A DNA stretch of 64,000 bases, taken from Alkalihalobacterium chitinilyticum. GTDB taxonomy: Bacteria > Bacillota > Bacilli > Bacillales > Bacillaceae_F. The translations under genes were made by a program, and so were the position numbers. The notes under the pieces are model-generated. The model was given only the letters and a program-made list of their open reading frames with translations, searched no databases and had not been told where the DNA came from. The stretch's first letter is position 1. Every line of letters starts with the position of its first letter. The stretch is taken from assembly GCF_029028005.1 (NCBI RefSeq), contig NZ_JAOTPO010000012.1, positions 1 to 64,000 on the forward strand. Direction: 5' to 3'. This document shows, piece by piece, positions 17,073 to 27,155 of the stretch.

Positions 17073-19502
17073 TTAAACGTGAACCGGACTAAGACGCCAT
17101 ATTTCACTGGCATATTCCGAAATTGTTCGGTCACTAGAAAATTTACCTGAATGAGCGATATTGGTAATACTCTTCTTCAACCAATTGTTTTGATCGCGGT
17201 AATTTTGATCGACCATTTCTTGAGCCTCAATATAGCTGTCAAAGTCTTTTAGTACAAAAAACTCATCATTGTTAGATAAAATATTATAGTAGATATCTTT
17301 AAATTCATATTCGTCCTTATTAAAGAAGCCATTAACTAGTTGATCAAGAATGGTCCGGATCCTATGGTCTGAGTTATAAATATGTCTTGCGTTATATCCG
17401 CCGAACTGATAATAGTTTAGGACTTCTTGTGCTGTTAAGCCGAAAATAAAGATATTCTCGTCACCGACCATTTCTTTAATCTCTACGTTGGCACCATCTA
17501 ATGTTCCAAGAGTTAAGGCCCCATTCATCATTAACTTCATGTTGCCTGTTCCAGAAGCTTCTTTGCTCGCTGTGGAAATTTGCTGGCTGACATCTGCGGC
17601 AGGAATGATTTTTTCAGCAAGAGAAACACTATAATTCTCTAGAAAGACGACCTTTAATTTATTGTTCACAACTGGATCATTATTAATTAAGTTTGCTGCT
17701 GTGACAATAAGATTAATGACTTCTTTTGCAAAGTAATAGCTTGGTGCTGCTTTTGCCCCAAAGATAAATGTACGGGGTGTTATATCTAAGTTTGGATTTT
17801 CGCGAAGTACATTATATAGATGAATAATATGGAAAATATTCATCAGTTGACGCTTGTATCCATGGAGTCGTTTAATTTGGACATCAAATATCGAATGTTC
17901 GTCGACAGTAATACCGCACTGGTCTTTAATTAATCTTGCTAGTTTTCGTTTATTGTCTTGTTTGACATTTCTAACTTTCTCCTGGAATGACGGGTCTGAA
18001 GCATATTTTAGTAATCCAATCAGTTCTTTTGGTTGGCTGATCCATCTTTTGCCGATGGTATCTGTAATCAACTCAGCTAGTTTTGGATTAGCATTCAATA
18101 ACCAACGTCTGTGAGTAATTCCATTTGTCTTATTGTTATACTTGTTAGGATAAACCGTGTAAAAATCTTTCATTTCTTTTTGTATTAAAATATCGGTATG
18201 AATTTTCGCAACACCGTTTACACTGAAGCTTCCCACAATTGCTAGATGAGCCATATGTACTTGGTCATAAGCGATGATGGCCATTTGTGGAATTTTTTCT
18301 CGTAAGTTAGGAAAATCAAACCATAGCATCTGACAAAAACGTTCATTGATTTCTTCAATGATCATGTAAATTCGTGGAATAAGTTGTTGCACAAGAGAAA
18401 CGGGCCATTTTTCCAGTGCTTCACTTAAAGTTGTATGGTTGGTATAGGCTACTGTTTCTGTAGTAATCGCCCATGCTTCATCCCAACCGAAACCTTCTTC
18501 ATCCATTAATATTCTCATTAATTCAGGAACTACTAAGCTAGGGTGGGTATCATTAATTTGCATTGTAATCTTTTCGGGAAGTTTTCTTAGGTCATTGTTA
18601 TATTTTTCTTTAAACATCTTAATAATGCTTTGGACTCCAGCTGAAACGAGAAAGTACTGTTGCTTTAGGCGAAGCAGTTTCCCTTCAAAGTAGGAATCAT
18701 CTGGGTATAGGAACTCAGAAATGGACTCTATAGAACGTTTATATTCTAGGTATTTGTAATAGTCGTTTCTATTAGAAGAATGGAAGTTAAAGTCGTTTGT
18801 AGTAGATTCAGCACTCCATAAGCGTAACGTATTAACCGTCTGATTTTCATAGCCTACAATAGGTACATCATAAGGAACAGCCATAACGGTTTCATAGTTC
18901 GTATGATGGAAAGTTAAACGACCATCTATAAATTCAGGGTTGACATTTCCGCCGAAGCGAACCCCAATTGCTTTGTCAGATCGACGAACTTCCCACACAT
19001 AGTCTTCTTCTAACCAATAATCAGGAAGTTCTACTTGATGACCATCAATTAGTTTTTGCTGGAATAATCCATACTTATAACGGATCCCGCACCCGTGACC
19101 TGGGAGTTCTAATGACGCAAGCGAATCTAAAAAACAAGCTGCGAGCCGGCCAAGTCCGCCGTTCCCAAGACCAGCATCATGCTCTTGTTCAAAAATTTCT
19201 TCAGGGTCCATCCCTAGTTCTATTAATGCGTCTTTGACAGTTGTTAGTGTACCTGTATTTAATAGGTTACTTTCCAATAATCGTCCTAGCAAAAATTCCA
19301 TTGAAAAATAATAAACTTGTTTTTCTTCATTTTTTAAATAATGTTTATTGGTTTCAACCCAGCTTTTATTCATTTTCTCTTTAACAAGTGTTCCAATCGT
19401 CTGATAGATTTCAATGGGTGAAGCGTCTTTTGCATCTTTACCAAACTTTTTTTCTAACCTTTCAGTTAAAGCAACTTTAAATGACTCTTTACTAGAAAAC
19501 AT
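17073..19502 (-). CDS. glgP: Glycogen phosphorylase
   Basis: The enzyme cleaves alpha-1,4 ends of glycogen with phosphate, giving glucose-1-phosphate. At 809 aa it is the usual GT35 length. Conserved parts include EDAGLGNGGLGRLAACF-like text (here EHDAGLGNGGLGRLAACFLD), IRYKYGLFQQ, TNGITHRRWL, and the PLP-site region SKEASGTGNMKLMMNGALT followed by GTLDGANVEI. It is the last gene of glgBCDAP, as in B. subtilis. ATG 19502 (MFSSKES) is preferred because AAGGAG lies 8 nt upstream; a GTG three codons earlier abuts that site. Only about 10 bp separate it from glgA. Confidence 0.97.
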   Translation of the reverse strand: MFSSKESFKVALTERLEKKFGKDAKDASPIEIYQTIGTLVKEKMNKSWVETNKHYLKNEEKQVYYFSMEFLLGRLLESNLLNTGTLTTVKDALIELGMDPEEIFEQEHDAGLGNGGLGRLAACFLDSLASLELPGHGCGIRYKYGLFQQKLIDGHQVELPDYWLEEDYVWEVRRSDKAIGVRFGGNVNPEFIDGRLTFHHTNYETVMAVPYDVPIVGYENQTVNTLRLWSAESTTNDFNFHSSNRNDYYKYLEYKRSIESISEFLYPDDSYFEGKLLRLKQQYFLVSAGVQSIIKMFKEKYNNDLRKLPEKITMQINDTHPSLVVPELMRILMDEEGFGWDEAWAITTETVAYTNHTTLSEALEKWPVSLVQQLIPRIYMIIEEINERFCQMLWFDFPNLREKIPQMAIIAYDQVHMAHLAIVGSFSVNGVAKIHTDILIQKEMKDFYTVYPNKYNNKTNGITHRRWLLNANPKLAELITDTIGKRWISQPKELIGLLKYASDPSFQEKVRNVKQDNKRKLARLIKDQCGITVDEHSIFDVQIKRLHGYKRQLMNIFHIIHLYNVLRENPNLDITPRTFIFGAKAAPSYYFAKEVINLIVTAANLINNDPVVNNKLKVVFLENYSVSLAEKIIPAADVSQQISTASKEASGTGNMKLMMNGALTLGTLDGANVEIKEMVGDENIFIFGLTAQEVLNYYQFGGYNARHIYNSDHRIRTILDQLVNGFFNKDEYEFKDIYYNILSNNDEFFVLKDFDSYIEAQEMVDQNYRDQNNWLKKSITNIAHSGKFSSDRTISEYASEIWRLSPVHV

Positions 19503-19514
19503 AATCCCCACTCC

Positions 19515-20939
19515 TTAAACCTTTAAGGTTTTTATATACAAATCTGTATAACGTTTGGCCGATTGTTCCCACGAGTAATTGGATTGATAAACATTTTCTA
19601 AGATCTTGGTCCAGTGTTCTTTGTCTTTATAAAAACGAAGGGACCGTTTAATCGTATATAACATGTCATGTGCATTGTAATTGGTAAAACTAAAGCCATT
19701 GCCGTTAGATGAAAACTCGTCGTAAGGTTCAATTGTGTCCTTAAGACCGCCGGTTTCTCTAACAATTGGTACACTTTCATATCGTAAGGCGATAAGTTGG
19801 CCTATTCCACAAGGTTCAAAGCGGGAAGGCATTAAAAATAAATCGGAAGCAGCATAAATTTTTCGAGCTAACGGTTCACTAAATGTTACACTTGTTGAAA
19901 CTTTTTCTGGAAAGCGATTAGCGGCATCTTTGAACGCATGCTCAAACTCGGGATCACCAGTACCTAAAATAACGAGTTGAATATCTAAAGAAAGTAATTC
20001 CTCTAATACATGTCGAATAAGCGGAAACCCTTTTTGCTCTACAAATCGACTAACGATAGCTATCATTGGAACATCTTCAACTTTAGGAAGACCTAATTCT
20101 TCCTGGAGGAGGCGTTTATTCACCATTTTTTCGATCGGTGAATGACTATAATTTTTATAAATATAAGGGTCTGTTTCAGGGTTATATTCTTCGTAATCAA
20201 CTCCATTAACAATTCCGTGTAAATCATCTTTACGGTGGATGAGCATTCCTTCTAAATTCTCACCGAAGTATGGATATTGAATTTCTTTAGAATACGTTTC
20301 ACTTACTGTTGTTAGCACGTCTGAGTGAAAAAGGGCTGCTTTCATGAAGTTAATACACCCGTTGTATTCTAAACCAAAATAATGTTCATCCGAAAAGTTA
20401 AGAAGATCATGAAAAATCGTTGCAGGATAAATTCCCTGGTACATCAGATTATGAATTGTAAAAACAGTCTTTAATTCACGGTAAAACGGCTGATATGTAT
20501 ACATTGTTTTAATGTAGGCAGGAATTAACCCTGTCTGCCAATCATGACAATGTAAAACGTCTGGTTTGTCTTCTAAATAAGGTAAAGAGTCGATTACGGC
20601 ATGATTAAAGAAGGCGAATCGTTCGCCATCATCAAAATGTCCGTATAATCCCTTTCTCTTAAAGTAGTATTCATTATCGATAAAGTAATAAGTAATGCCA
20701 TTATGAATGAACTGAAGCAACCCGCAATATTGTTTTCTCCATCCGACATGAACCGTTAATGTTTTAATTAGTTTCATTTCGTCTCTATATTCTTCCGGGA
20801 TGTCACTGTAATTTGGTAACATAATAGATACATTAACACCAGTTTTTTTTAAGGAGGAAGGCAGAGAGCCGATCACATCGGCTAATCCACCTGTCTTAAT
20901 AAATGGTGTACATTCTGATGCAATGAAGAGTACGTTCAA
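19515..20939 (-). CDS. glgA: Glycogen synthase (ADP-glucose)
   Basis: This GT5 enzyme elongates alpha-1,4 glucan using ADP-glucose. The protein is about 474 aa (B. subtilis GlgA about 484). The N-terminal KTGGLADV motif binds ADP-glucose, VLHCHDWQT is typical of the family, and the C-terminal half has SRFVEQKGF, PSRFEPCGIGQLIALRYES with the conserved Glu, and RETGGLKDT. The ATG at 20948 sits directly on AAGGAG with no spacing, while TTG 20939 lies 9 nt after it and gives MNVLFIASECTPF, the standard GlgA N-terminus. I therefore choose TTG 20939. It lies between glgD and glgP in the operon. Confidence 0.95.
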   Translation of the reverse strand: MNVLFIASECTPFIKTGGLADVIGSLPSSLKKTGVNVSIMLPNYSDIPEEYRDEMKLIKTLTVHVGWRKQYCGLLQFIHNGITYYFIDNEYYFKRKGLYGHFDDGERFAFFNHAVIDSLPYLEDKPDVLHCHDWQTGLIPAYIKTMYTYQPFYRELKTVFTIHNLMYQGIYPATIFHDLLNFSDEHYFGLEYNGCINFMKAALFHSDVLTTVSETYSKEIQYPYFGENLEGMLIHRKDDLHGIVNGVDYEEYNPETDPYIYKNYSHSPIEKMVNKRLLQEELGLPKVEDVPMIAIVSRFVEQKGFPLIRHVLEELLSLDIQLVILGTGDPEFEHAFKDAANRFPEKVSTSVTFSEPLARKIYAASDLFLMPSRFEPCGIGQLIALRYESVPIVRETGGLKDTIEPYDEFSSNGNGFSFTNYNAHDMLYTIKRSLRFYKDKEHWTKILENVYQSNYSWEQSAKRYTDLYIKTLKV

Positions 20940-21012
20940 TTTTTCCATCTCCTTGATGATGTTTAATATGTCCGTTTCGGCTATTAAACTTAGTTATAAT
21001 GAAGTTTGTTGG

Positions 21013-22119
21013 TTAGATGACTTTACGCTTAGCAACAACATAGGGTTGTTCGCTGCAACCGACAAGTGTTCGTTCGGGTGATAAGACCACATCTTTATCT
21101 AATATGACATTCTCAAGTTTGCCATCTTCTTTAATATCACAACGTTGCATAACAATTGAATTTTTAATGACAGTTCCTTTTTCTACATGAACTCCCCGGA
21201 ATAGGATGCTATTTTCAACCGTTCCTTCAATTATGCACCCATTAGCAATTAATGAGTTTTTGACAGAAGAGCCTTTTAAGTATTTGGCAGGAGGTTCATC
21301 TTTTACTTTTGTATAAATTAGGTTTTCATTAAAGAATAGATTTCGATACACTTTAGGGTCAAGTAAAGACATACTATGTTTGTAGTAACTTTCAATCGAA
21401 TTAATCACCGCTAAGTAGCCATGATAAGAGTATCCCATAACTTTGAGTTGATCTAAGTTTTGGATAATGCCATCTCTAAAGAAATTATCCATTCGCCTTG
21501 CAATACAATGGTCAACGATATCCATGAGTAGCTTCTTATGAATAATCATCATATCTAGAGATACAAAATGGTTGAAATGGTCGTTAGTAATAGCTGTAAT
21601 TCTTCCAGTCTCATCCATCTCTACTTTGTGACATTGCTTATGTTCCTCTTCAAGATTTGGGACAGGTTTATAGATCACTGTTACATCTGCACCTGTTTCT
21701 AAGTGATATTTAAATGCATGATTATAGTCGATATTACATACATTTTGACTACCTGTGATTAATACGTATTGAGAAATTCCTCTATCAAAAAAATCACGAT
21801 TATTATGAAAGTGCTGAAGATCTCCTTGCGATATGTCAGAAGGATCATTCCAGTCAGGTGGAAGAATAAATAACCCTCCACGCTTACGGTCTAAGTCCCA
21901 AGCTGCGCCTGTACCAAGGTGGTCCATAAGCGAACGATATTTTCTTCTTGTAAATACAGCAGTATCACTAATTTTAGCATTGGTCATGTTAGATAAGACA
22001 AAATCGATTAATCGGTATCTTCCCCCAAAAGGAACCGCAGCCCCGCAACGAAAATATGTTAACTCATTTAACAAATCTAATTCACTATCTAAGTTAATAA
22101 CACCCATCATTGAATCCAT
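21013..22119 (-). CDS. glgD: GlgD, non-catalytic-type subunit of ADP-glucose pyrophosphorylase
   Basis: GlgD pairs with GlgC to form the Bacillus-type ADP-glucose pyrophosphorylase. At 368 aa it is a nucleotidyltransferase-fold paralogue of GlgC (AVPFGGRYRLIDFVLSNM, GTGAAWDLDRKRGG) with a C-terminal left-handed beta-helix (VKNSLIANGCIIEG). As expected for GlgD, the N-terminus lacks the LAGGxGxRL nucleotide-binding loop present in GlgC, so it is probably regulatory. ATG 22119 follows GAGGGG. A gap of about 57 bp separates it from glgC. Confidence 0.95.
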   Translation of the reverse strand: MDSMMGVINLDSELDLLNELTYFRCGAAVPFGGRYRLIDFVLSNMTNAKISDTAVFTRRKYRSLMDHLGTGAAWDLDRKRGGLFILPPDWNDPSDISQGDLQHFHNNRDFFDRGISQYVLITGSQNVCNIDYNHAFKYHLETGADVTVIYKPVPNLEEEHKQCHKVEMDETGRITAITNDHFNHFVSLDMMIIHKKLLMDIVDHCIARRMDNFFRDGIIQNLDQLKVMGYSYHGYLAVINSIESYYKHSMSLLDPKVYRNLFFNENLIYTKVKDEPPAKYLKGSSVKNSLIANGCIIEGTVENSILFRGVHVEKGTVIKNSIVMQRCDIKEDGKLENVILDKDVVLSPERTLVGCSEQPYVVAKRKVI

Positions 22120-22176
22120 ATAACATTCCCCTCTCTACTAAGACCCTCTACTAATAAGATCCTCTCCTAAGATCTT

Positions 22177-23334
22177 TTATCCATTTACAACGGCAATATC
22201 TGAAAGAACGGTGTCTTTGTCTATCACTACAATATCTTTTGGTGTACTTGGCTTAATGACAACATTATCCGGAATGATGGTACCATCATTTATAATAGCT
22301 CTCTCTATGGTTACATTCTTGCCAACCGTAACATTTGGCATAATGACACTGTCTTTAATTTGACTGTTTTCTTGAATTTCAACTCCATAAAAGAGGATAG
22401 AACGATAGACACTACCATAAATCAAGCAGCCTTCGTTAATCATCGAACACTCAATAGATGCTGTAGGAGCAATATATTGAGGTGGTTGATTAGGGTTTAC
22501 CGAGTAGATCTTCCAATTCGGGTCACTCAACTGTAAAGATGGAGAATCTCTCAATAAATCCATATTGGCTTCCCAGAAACTTTTAACAGTACCGACATCT
22601 TTCCAATAGCCTCTAAACGGGAAGGCAACCATGTTCTTACCATCTTCAAGCATCTTTGGAATGATATCCTTTCCAAAGTCATTACTCGAATATGGGTAAG
22701 TTGAATCTTCAATTAAATACGATTTTAGAGCTTTCCAATTAAAAATATAAATTCCCATAGAGGCCAAATTATTTTTTGGATTTTCCGGTTTTTCTTCAAA
22801 TTCATTAATGACATAGTTGTCATCTGTATTCATAATCCCAAAGCGACTCGCCTCATCCCAAGGAACTTCAATGACGGATATAGTAGCATCGGCATTATTC
22901 TTCTTATGAAAATCTAGCATAGCAGCATAGTTCATTTTATAAATGTGATCACCCGAGATGATCAGTACATATTCCGGGTCATACTGTTCAATAAAATTAA
23001 TGTTTTGATAGATGGCATCTGCAGTTCCTTTATACCAAGAGCCACCTGTTTTTTCGATAAAAGGAGGCAACGCACTTAACCCGCCATTCCGGCGATCTAA
23101 ATCCCACGGGCTTCCAATTCCTAGATGTGTATTTAATGCCAATGGTTCATATTGTGTAAGAACACCAACGGTATCTATACCAGAATTTGTACAATTACTA
23201 AGTGTAAAATCAATAATTCGATATTTTCCACCGAAGTAAACAGCTGGTTTAGCAATTTTTTTAGTCAGAAGACCTAATCTTTTGCCTTCTCCTCCAGCTA
23301 ATAACATCCCCACACATTCTTTCTTTTGTTTCAT
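22177..23334 (-). CDS. glgC: Glucose-1-phosphate adenylyltransferase (catalytic subunit)
   Basis: The enzyme makes ADP-glucose from ATP and glucose-1-phosphate, the committed step of glycogen synthesis. The 385 aa protein carries the intact nucleotide loop [21 protein letters not shown], then [42 protein letters not shown] and [11 protein letters not shown]. The C-terminal beta-helix has hexapeptide repeats ([20 protein letters not shown]). The ATG at 23334 lies 9 bp after the glgB stop, so the two are translationally close. Substrate supply would come from PgcA, encoded at 30589 in this window. Confidence 0.97.
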   Translation of the reverse strand: MKQKKECVGMLLAGGEGKRLGLLTKKIAKPAVYFGGKYRIIDFTLSNCTNSGIDTVGVLTQYEPLALNTHLGIGSPWDLDRRNGGLSALPPFIEKTGGSWYKGTADAIYQNINFIEQYDPEYVLIISGDHIYKMNYAAMLDFHKKNNADATISVIEVPWDEASRFGIMNTDDNYVINEFEEKPENPKNNLASMGIYIFNWKALKSYLIEDSTYPYSSNDFGKDIIPKMLEDGKNMVAFPFRGYWKDVGTVKSFWEANMDLLRDSPSLQLSDPNWKIYSVNPNQPPQYIAPTASIECSMINEGCLIYGSVYRSILFYGVEIQENSQIKDSVIMPNVTVGKNVTIERAIINDGTIIPDNVVIKPSTPKDIVVIDKDTVLSDIAVVNG

Positions 23335-23343
23335 ATTATCGCC

Positions 23344-25254
23344 TCACTCTCTTTCTATTTCACTGCCTGTAAATTTCAAAACTAGCATAGCTAATGGAGG
23401 AACTTTAATCGTTAACCGATATGGTTGGTTATGCCATGTTTCTTTTTCGCTAATTAATGGCTGGTCTAGCGTTTGATTAGAGCCGCCAAATTCTTGTCTA
23501 TCACTATTAAATGCTTCAACATAAGTCCCCATAAAAGGAACTCCGATATGATAGTTATAACGAACAATAGGAGTAAAATTGCAAACAACGATAACGAAAT
23601 CTTTAGAGTCATTACTTTTTCTCATAAAACTAACAATACTTTGTTCATAGTCATGCGGGTCAATCCATTCAAACCCATCATTGTGATGATCTAATTCCCA
23701 TAATGACTTTTCAGATTTATAAAAGGTGTTAAGTGATTTCATGTAGTGGGAAAAATCTTGGTGTGAAGGATACTCTAGTAGTTCCCAATCTAAGTCTTCA
23801 AGGTCTTTCCATTCATCAAATTGACCAAATTCCCCACCCATAAATAACAACTTCTTACCTGGGTGAGTCATCATATAGCCGAGGAATGCACGTAAATTGG
23901 CGAACTTTTGCCAATAATCACCTGGCATTTTGTTGAGTAATGATTTTTTACCATGAACAACTTCATCATGTGATAAGGGAAGGATAAAATTCTCTGAGAA
24001 AGCATAAAAAAAGGAAAAGGTTATTAATTGATGGTGCCATTTACGATGAACAGGTTCCATTTCCATATAACGGAGCATGTCATTCATCCAGCCCATATTC
24101 CACTTATAATTAAATCCTAGTCCGCCGACATATGTCGGGGCGCTGACTAATGGCCAAGAGGAGGACTCTTCTGCCATCATGTAAGTATTAGGGAAAACCT
24201 CAAATACGGATTCATTTAGTTTACGGAGAAATTGAATAGCCTCAATATTCTCTTCACCGCCATATTGATTAGTAATTTTTTCTTCATCTTCTCTGTCGAA
24301 GTTTAAGTACAGCATACTTGAAACAGCATCCACCCGGAGTCCGTCAATATGGAACATATCAAGCCAAAAAAATGCGTTTGATATTAAAAAACTATTCACT
24401 TCAGAACGTCCAAAATCAAAGGACAGAGTTCCCCAGCCCTTTTTTTCAGCTTTGCGCTCATCTGCGTATTCAAATAATGGTTCACCGTCAAATAATCGAA
24501 GACCGTGTTCATCTTTACAAAAGTGACTTGGAACCCAATCTAACAATACTCCAATATCATTTTGATGACATTGGTCGACGAAGTACATAAAATCTTCGGG
24601 TGTCCCAAATCGACTAGTTATTGAAAAGAATCCCGTGGATTGGTAGCCCCAAGAACGATCATAAGGATGTTCGGTAATCGGGAGGATTTCAATATGGGTA
24701 TATCCCATCTCTTTTACATAATTAATCAACTCGGTAGCTAATTCTCTGTATGTATAAAACTCACCATTGTCTTTGCGTTTCCAAGATCCAAGGTGAACTT
24801 CATAGATGAGCAACGGTTCATTTAATAGATTTTTTGTTTTCTTTGCTTTTTGCCAAGCCTCATCTCCCCATTTGTAGTTATTTAAATTAGATACAATGGA
24901 AGCAGTTTGTGGGCGGAGTTCAGAGTAGAAGGCGTATGGATCTGATTTTAGGAGAACTCCCCCATGTTTGGAGTGGATTTCATACTTGTAGATTGCTCCC
25001 TCATGTAGATTTGGAATAAAGCACCACCAAACGCCTGACTCACTTATTTTATGCATAGTGTGGTTTGTTCCATTCCAATTATTAAAATCGCCTACAACAC
25101 GGACGGCTTCTGCATTAGGTGCCCAAACTGCAAAGCGTACCCCTCTTGTTCCCTCTTTTTCACATAGATGGGCTCCAAGAGTTTTGTAGCTGTAAAAAAG
25201 GTTGCCTTGATGAAATAAATAAAGATCATATTCACTAAGCTTTTCTGTTTGCAA
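23344..25254 (-). CDS. glgB: 1,4-alpha-glucan branching enzyme
   Basis: GlgB introduces alpha-1,6 branches into glycogen. At 636 aa it is about the B. subtilis size (627). The order is an N-terminal CBM48 domain (VRFAVWAPNAEAVRVVGDFN), the GH13 barrel with YEVHLGSWKR, the nucleophile segment DGLRVDAVSSMLY, MAEESSSWP with the acid/base Glu, and LPLSHDEVVHGKKS with the transition-state Asp, then a C-terminal beta domain. It is the first gene of the glg operon. The start appears to be TTG 25254, with AAAGGTTG upstream; no ATG is near. Confidence 0.96.
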   Translation of the reverse strand: MQTEKLSEYDLYLFHQGNLFYSYKTLGAHLCEKEGTRGVRFAVWAPNAEAVRVVGDFNNWNGTNHTMHKISESGVWWCFIPNLHEGAIYKYEIHSKHGGVLLKSDPYAFYSELRPQTASIVSNLNNYKWGDEAWQKAKKTKNLLNEPLLIYEVHLGSWKRKDNGEFYTYRELATELINYVKEMGYTHIEILPITEHPYDRSWGYQSTGFFSITSRFGTPEDFMYFVDQCHQNDIGVLLDWVPSHFCKDEHGLRLFDGEPLFEYADERKAEKKGWGTLSFDFGRSEVNSFLISNAFFWLDMFHIDGLRVDAVSSMLYLNFDREDEEKITNQYGGEENIEAIQFLRKLNESVFEVFPNTYMMAEESSSWPLVSAPTYVGGLGFNYKWNMGWMNDMLRYMEMEPVHRKWHHQLITFSFFYAFSENFILPLSHDEVVHGKKSLLNKMPGDYWQKFANLRAFLGYMMTHPGKKLLFMGGEFGQFDEWKDLEDLDWELLEYPSHQDFSHYMKSLNTFYKSEKSLWELDHHNDGFEWIDPHDYEQSIVSFMRKSNDSKDFVIVVCNFTPIVRYNYHIGVPFMGTYVEAFNSDRQEFGGSNQTLDQPLISEKETWHNQPYRLTIKVPPLAMLVLKFTGSEIERE

Positions 25255-25570
25255 AAGACCTACAACCTTTCTGAAATAAAGTTCTTAGGTTAAGCTTTCT
25301 ACATTATAAAAAGAAACCCTCTTGGATTTACACAAAGAAAATAAAATTAATGTTACAAAATCTAACAATCTTCTAGTGGTGATGAAGATTCAAACATCAT
25401 AAAGGAAGAAAATAATACGGAATGTTGTCTAAAGATAAGAGGTTTTGTCGCAAAGAAGAGAAAATATAGTACAATGGAATTACTTGTATTGAAAGTTGCT
25501 TAGGTATAAAGTATTTATAATGTTATATTTTAATAATAATGTAGTGTTAAAATTTTAGTAGGTGATGCTA
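25255..25570. other. Divergent intergenic region glgB / DUF2225 gene
   Basis: About 315 bp, AT-rich. On the minus strand a TATAAT near 25305 is a possible -10 for the glg operon, but no -35 at 16-18 bp was found, so an alternative sigma factor cannot be excluded. No repeats or small genes seen. Confidence 0.5.
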
Positions 25571-26269
25571 GTGAAACAGCAAATTGAGCCTTTATATGAC
25601 AAAGAGATAACTTGTTTAGTATGTGGAGAAAGATATACTACAAAACGAATTCGTACTAGGTTTATAAGGACAGAAAGAATAGAAAGTGATTTTTTTACAG
25701 TGTATAAAGACGATAGCTGTAACCCTTATTTGTATGAGGTACATGTTTGTCCAAATTGTGGCTTTGCAGCAACGGACCATTTTACAAACACCTTCCCGCC
25801 GGAAGCAAAAAACAGAATTGAACAGGACATATCGTCACGATGGAAGCCAAGAGATTTTGGAAAGGAACGAACAGTTGTTGATGCAATAATGACCTATAAA
25901 TTAGCTGTCCTTTCAGCGACATTAAAAAAGGAAAAGCATATTGTCTTAGCCGGAATTTATATGAGATTAGGTTGGTTGTATAGGATGATGGAAGAAGAGG
26001 ATCAAGAGCAGCGTTTTTTAAGATTAGCACTTAAAGAATATGAACAGTCATTTGAACAATCTGATTTTATTGGGACACAGTTAACGGAAATAAGAGTTAT
26101 TTATTTGTTAGGAGAATTGAATCGCAGAGTAGGTTCAGAAACAGAAGCGATTAAATATTTTTCTAGAGTAATACAACATCGACAGCGTGATACCGATGCT
26201 AAAGTAATAGAAAAAGCGAGGGAACAGTGGTATTTAATTAGAAACAAGGAGGAAAGTTATGGTATTTAA
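25571..26269 (+). CDS. DUF2225 family protein (zinc-ribbon-like plus helical repeats)
   Basis: The function of this conserved Firmicutes family is unknown. The N-terminal third has two CxxC pairs, CLVCGERYTT and CPNCGFAATDHF, a likely zinc-binding ribbon. The rest (from about residue 95) is alpha-helical with TPR-like character (AGIYMRLGWLYRM, EIRVIYLLGELNRRVG, EAIKYFSRVIQHR). The protein is about 232 aa. The start is uncertain: GTG 25562, ATG 25565 and GTG 25571 are all in frame. GTG 25571 gives the best spacing from TAGGTGAT. It is likely monocistronic. Confidence 0.85.
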   Translation: MKQQIEPLYDKEITCLVCGERYTTKRIRTRFIRTERIESDFFTVYKDDSCNPYLYEVHVCPNCGFAATDHFTNTFPPEAKNRIEQDISSRWKPRDFGKERTVVDAIMTYKLAVLSATLKKEKHIVLAGIYMRLGWLYRMMEEEDQEQRFLRLALKEYEQSFEQSDFIGTQLTEIRVIYLLGELNRRVGSETEAIKYFSRVIQHRQRDTDAKVIEKAREQWYLIRNKEESYGI

Positions 26270-26411
26270 TAAAATTTTCTAAAAAAATGCCATGTGATCG
26301 GTAGTGTATGATAAAATTGACACATGAATAAAGTTGCAGTTAATTCCGAGTGTTATACTTATATCATATCGTTTAAGTATTAATATCTACGATTAGTATG
26401 TGGAGGCTATT

Positions 26412-26870
26412 ATGAATGTAAATCACGTGAATGCAATTTGTCGCGCAACGCAAACTATCTTACAAAGTCACTTTGGCATAGAAGTTACACCTTTAAAACC
26501 GTCAGCTGGAAAAGGGCCAGTGCCTTCTAATCATGTTTCTGTTATCTTAGGTGTCAGCGGTCAGCTGAATGGACAAATTATTTGTTCATTTTCTGAGAGT
26601 ACAGCCAAAGGAATCGTTGGTGTCATGATGGGCGGGGTCGAAGTAGAAACCCTAGATGATATAGGCTGGAGCGCTGTGCAAGAGTTTGGAAATTGGGTGG
26701 CAGGAAATACAGCGACGGAGCTGTCTAAAGAAGAATGTATTATTGACGTCACGCCTCCTATCGTAAATGAAGGGGCTTCAAAATATCATTCGAATAAAAC
26801 GTTTATTAGCATTCCATTAGATAGTCAAATCGGAATGATTGAGGTACATATTTCTGTATCAGATCAATAA
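26412..26870 (+). CDS. cheX: CheX-type chemotaxis phosphatase
   Basis: The 152-residue protein belongs to the CheC/CheX/FliY phosphatase group that removes phosphate from CheY-P. The characteristic active-site ExxN pair is seen in EFGNWVAGN, near residues 95-103, in a single copy as in CheX. FliY and many CheC proteins carry two. The fold pattern otherwise fits (SVILGVSGQLNGQIICSFSE, CIIDVTPPIVNEG). ATG 26412 follows TGGAGG by 8 nt. It stands alone, away from a chemotaxis operon; a chemoreceptor gene lies about 9 kb downstream. Confidence 0.88.
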   Translation: MNVNHVNAICRATQTILQSHFGIEVTPLKPSAGKGPVPSNHVSVILGVSGQLNGQIICSFSESTAKGIVGVMMGGVEVETLDDIGWSAVQEFGNWVAGNTATELSKEECIIDVTPPIVNEGASKYHSNKTFISIPLDSQIGMIEVHISVSDQ

Positions 26871-26911
26871 GAGTTTTTAATTGAAGTGACATATACAAAA
26901 CTAATATTGAA

Positions 26912-26955
26912 AACACAAGCAGCCGAAATAATTTTTTGGCTGCTTGTGTTTTTGT
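26912..26955 (+). terminator. Terminator after cheX
   Basis: AACACAAGCAGCC and GGCTGCTTGTGTT form a 13-bp stem followed by T-rich sequence. Confidence 0.9.
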
Positions 26956-27006
26956 CCTAGTCATTGCTTTATTTGCTTGTATAGACTAGTCAATATGCTT
27001 ATTATT

Positions 27007-27155
27007 GGTGCAATCGTGTGCGATGGAGGAAGAAATTAGGAGGAAGTGTGAATAAAAAGCGTAATCGTGAGCGGTGGAGGAGGAAATTAGGAGAAAGTGT
27101 GAACGGAAAGTGCGTGAACGTGTGTGGTAGAGGAAAAATCTAGGAGAATGATCCT
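27007..27155 (+). repeat. Second, degenerate locus of the 53-bp repeat
   Basis: About two and a half copies of the array unit found at 3919-4713. Shared blocks are TTAGGAGGAAGTGTGAA, GAGCGGTGGAGG and CTAGGAGAATGATC. The GTGAA landmarks at 27048 and 27099 are 51 bp apart, so units here have drifted in length as well as sequence. The downstream flank (ATCAATATAAACTATTAATG) also resembles the flank after the large array (ATCAATACCAGTATTTAGTG), which suggests the flank belongs to the element. Confidence 0.85.
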
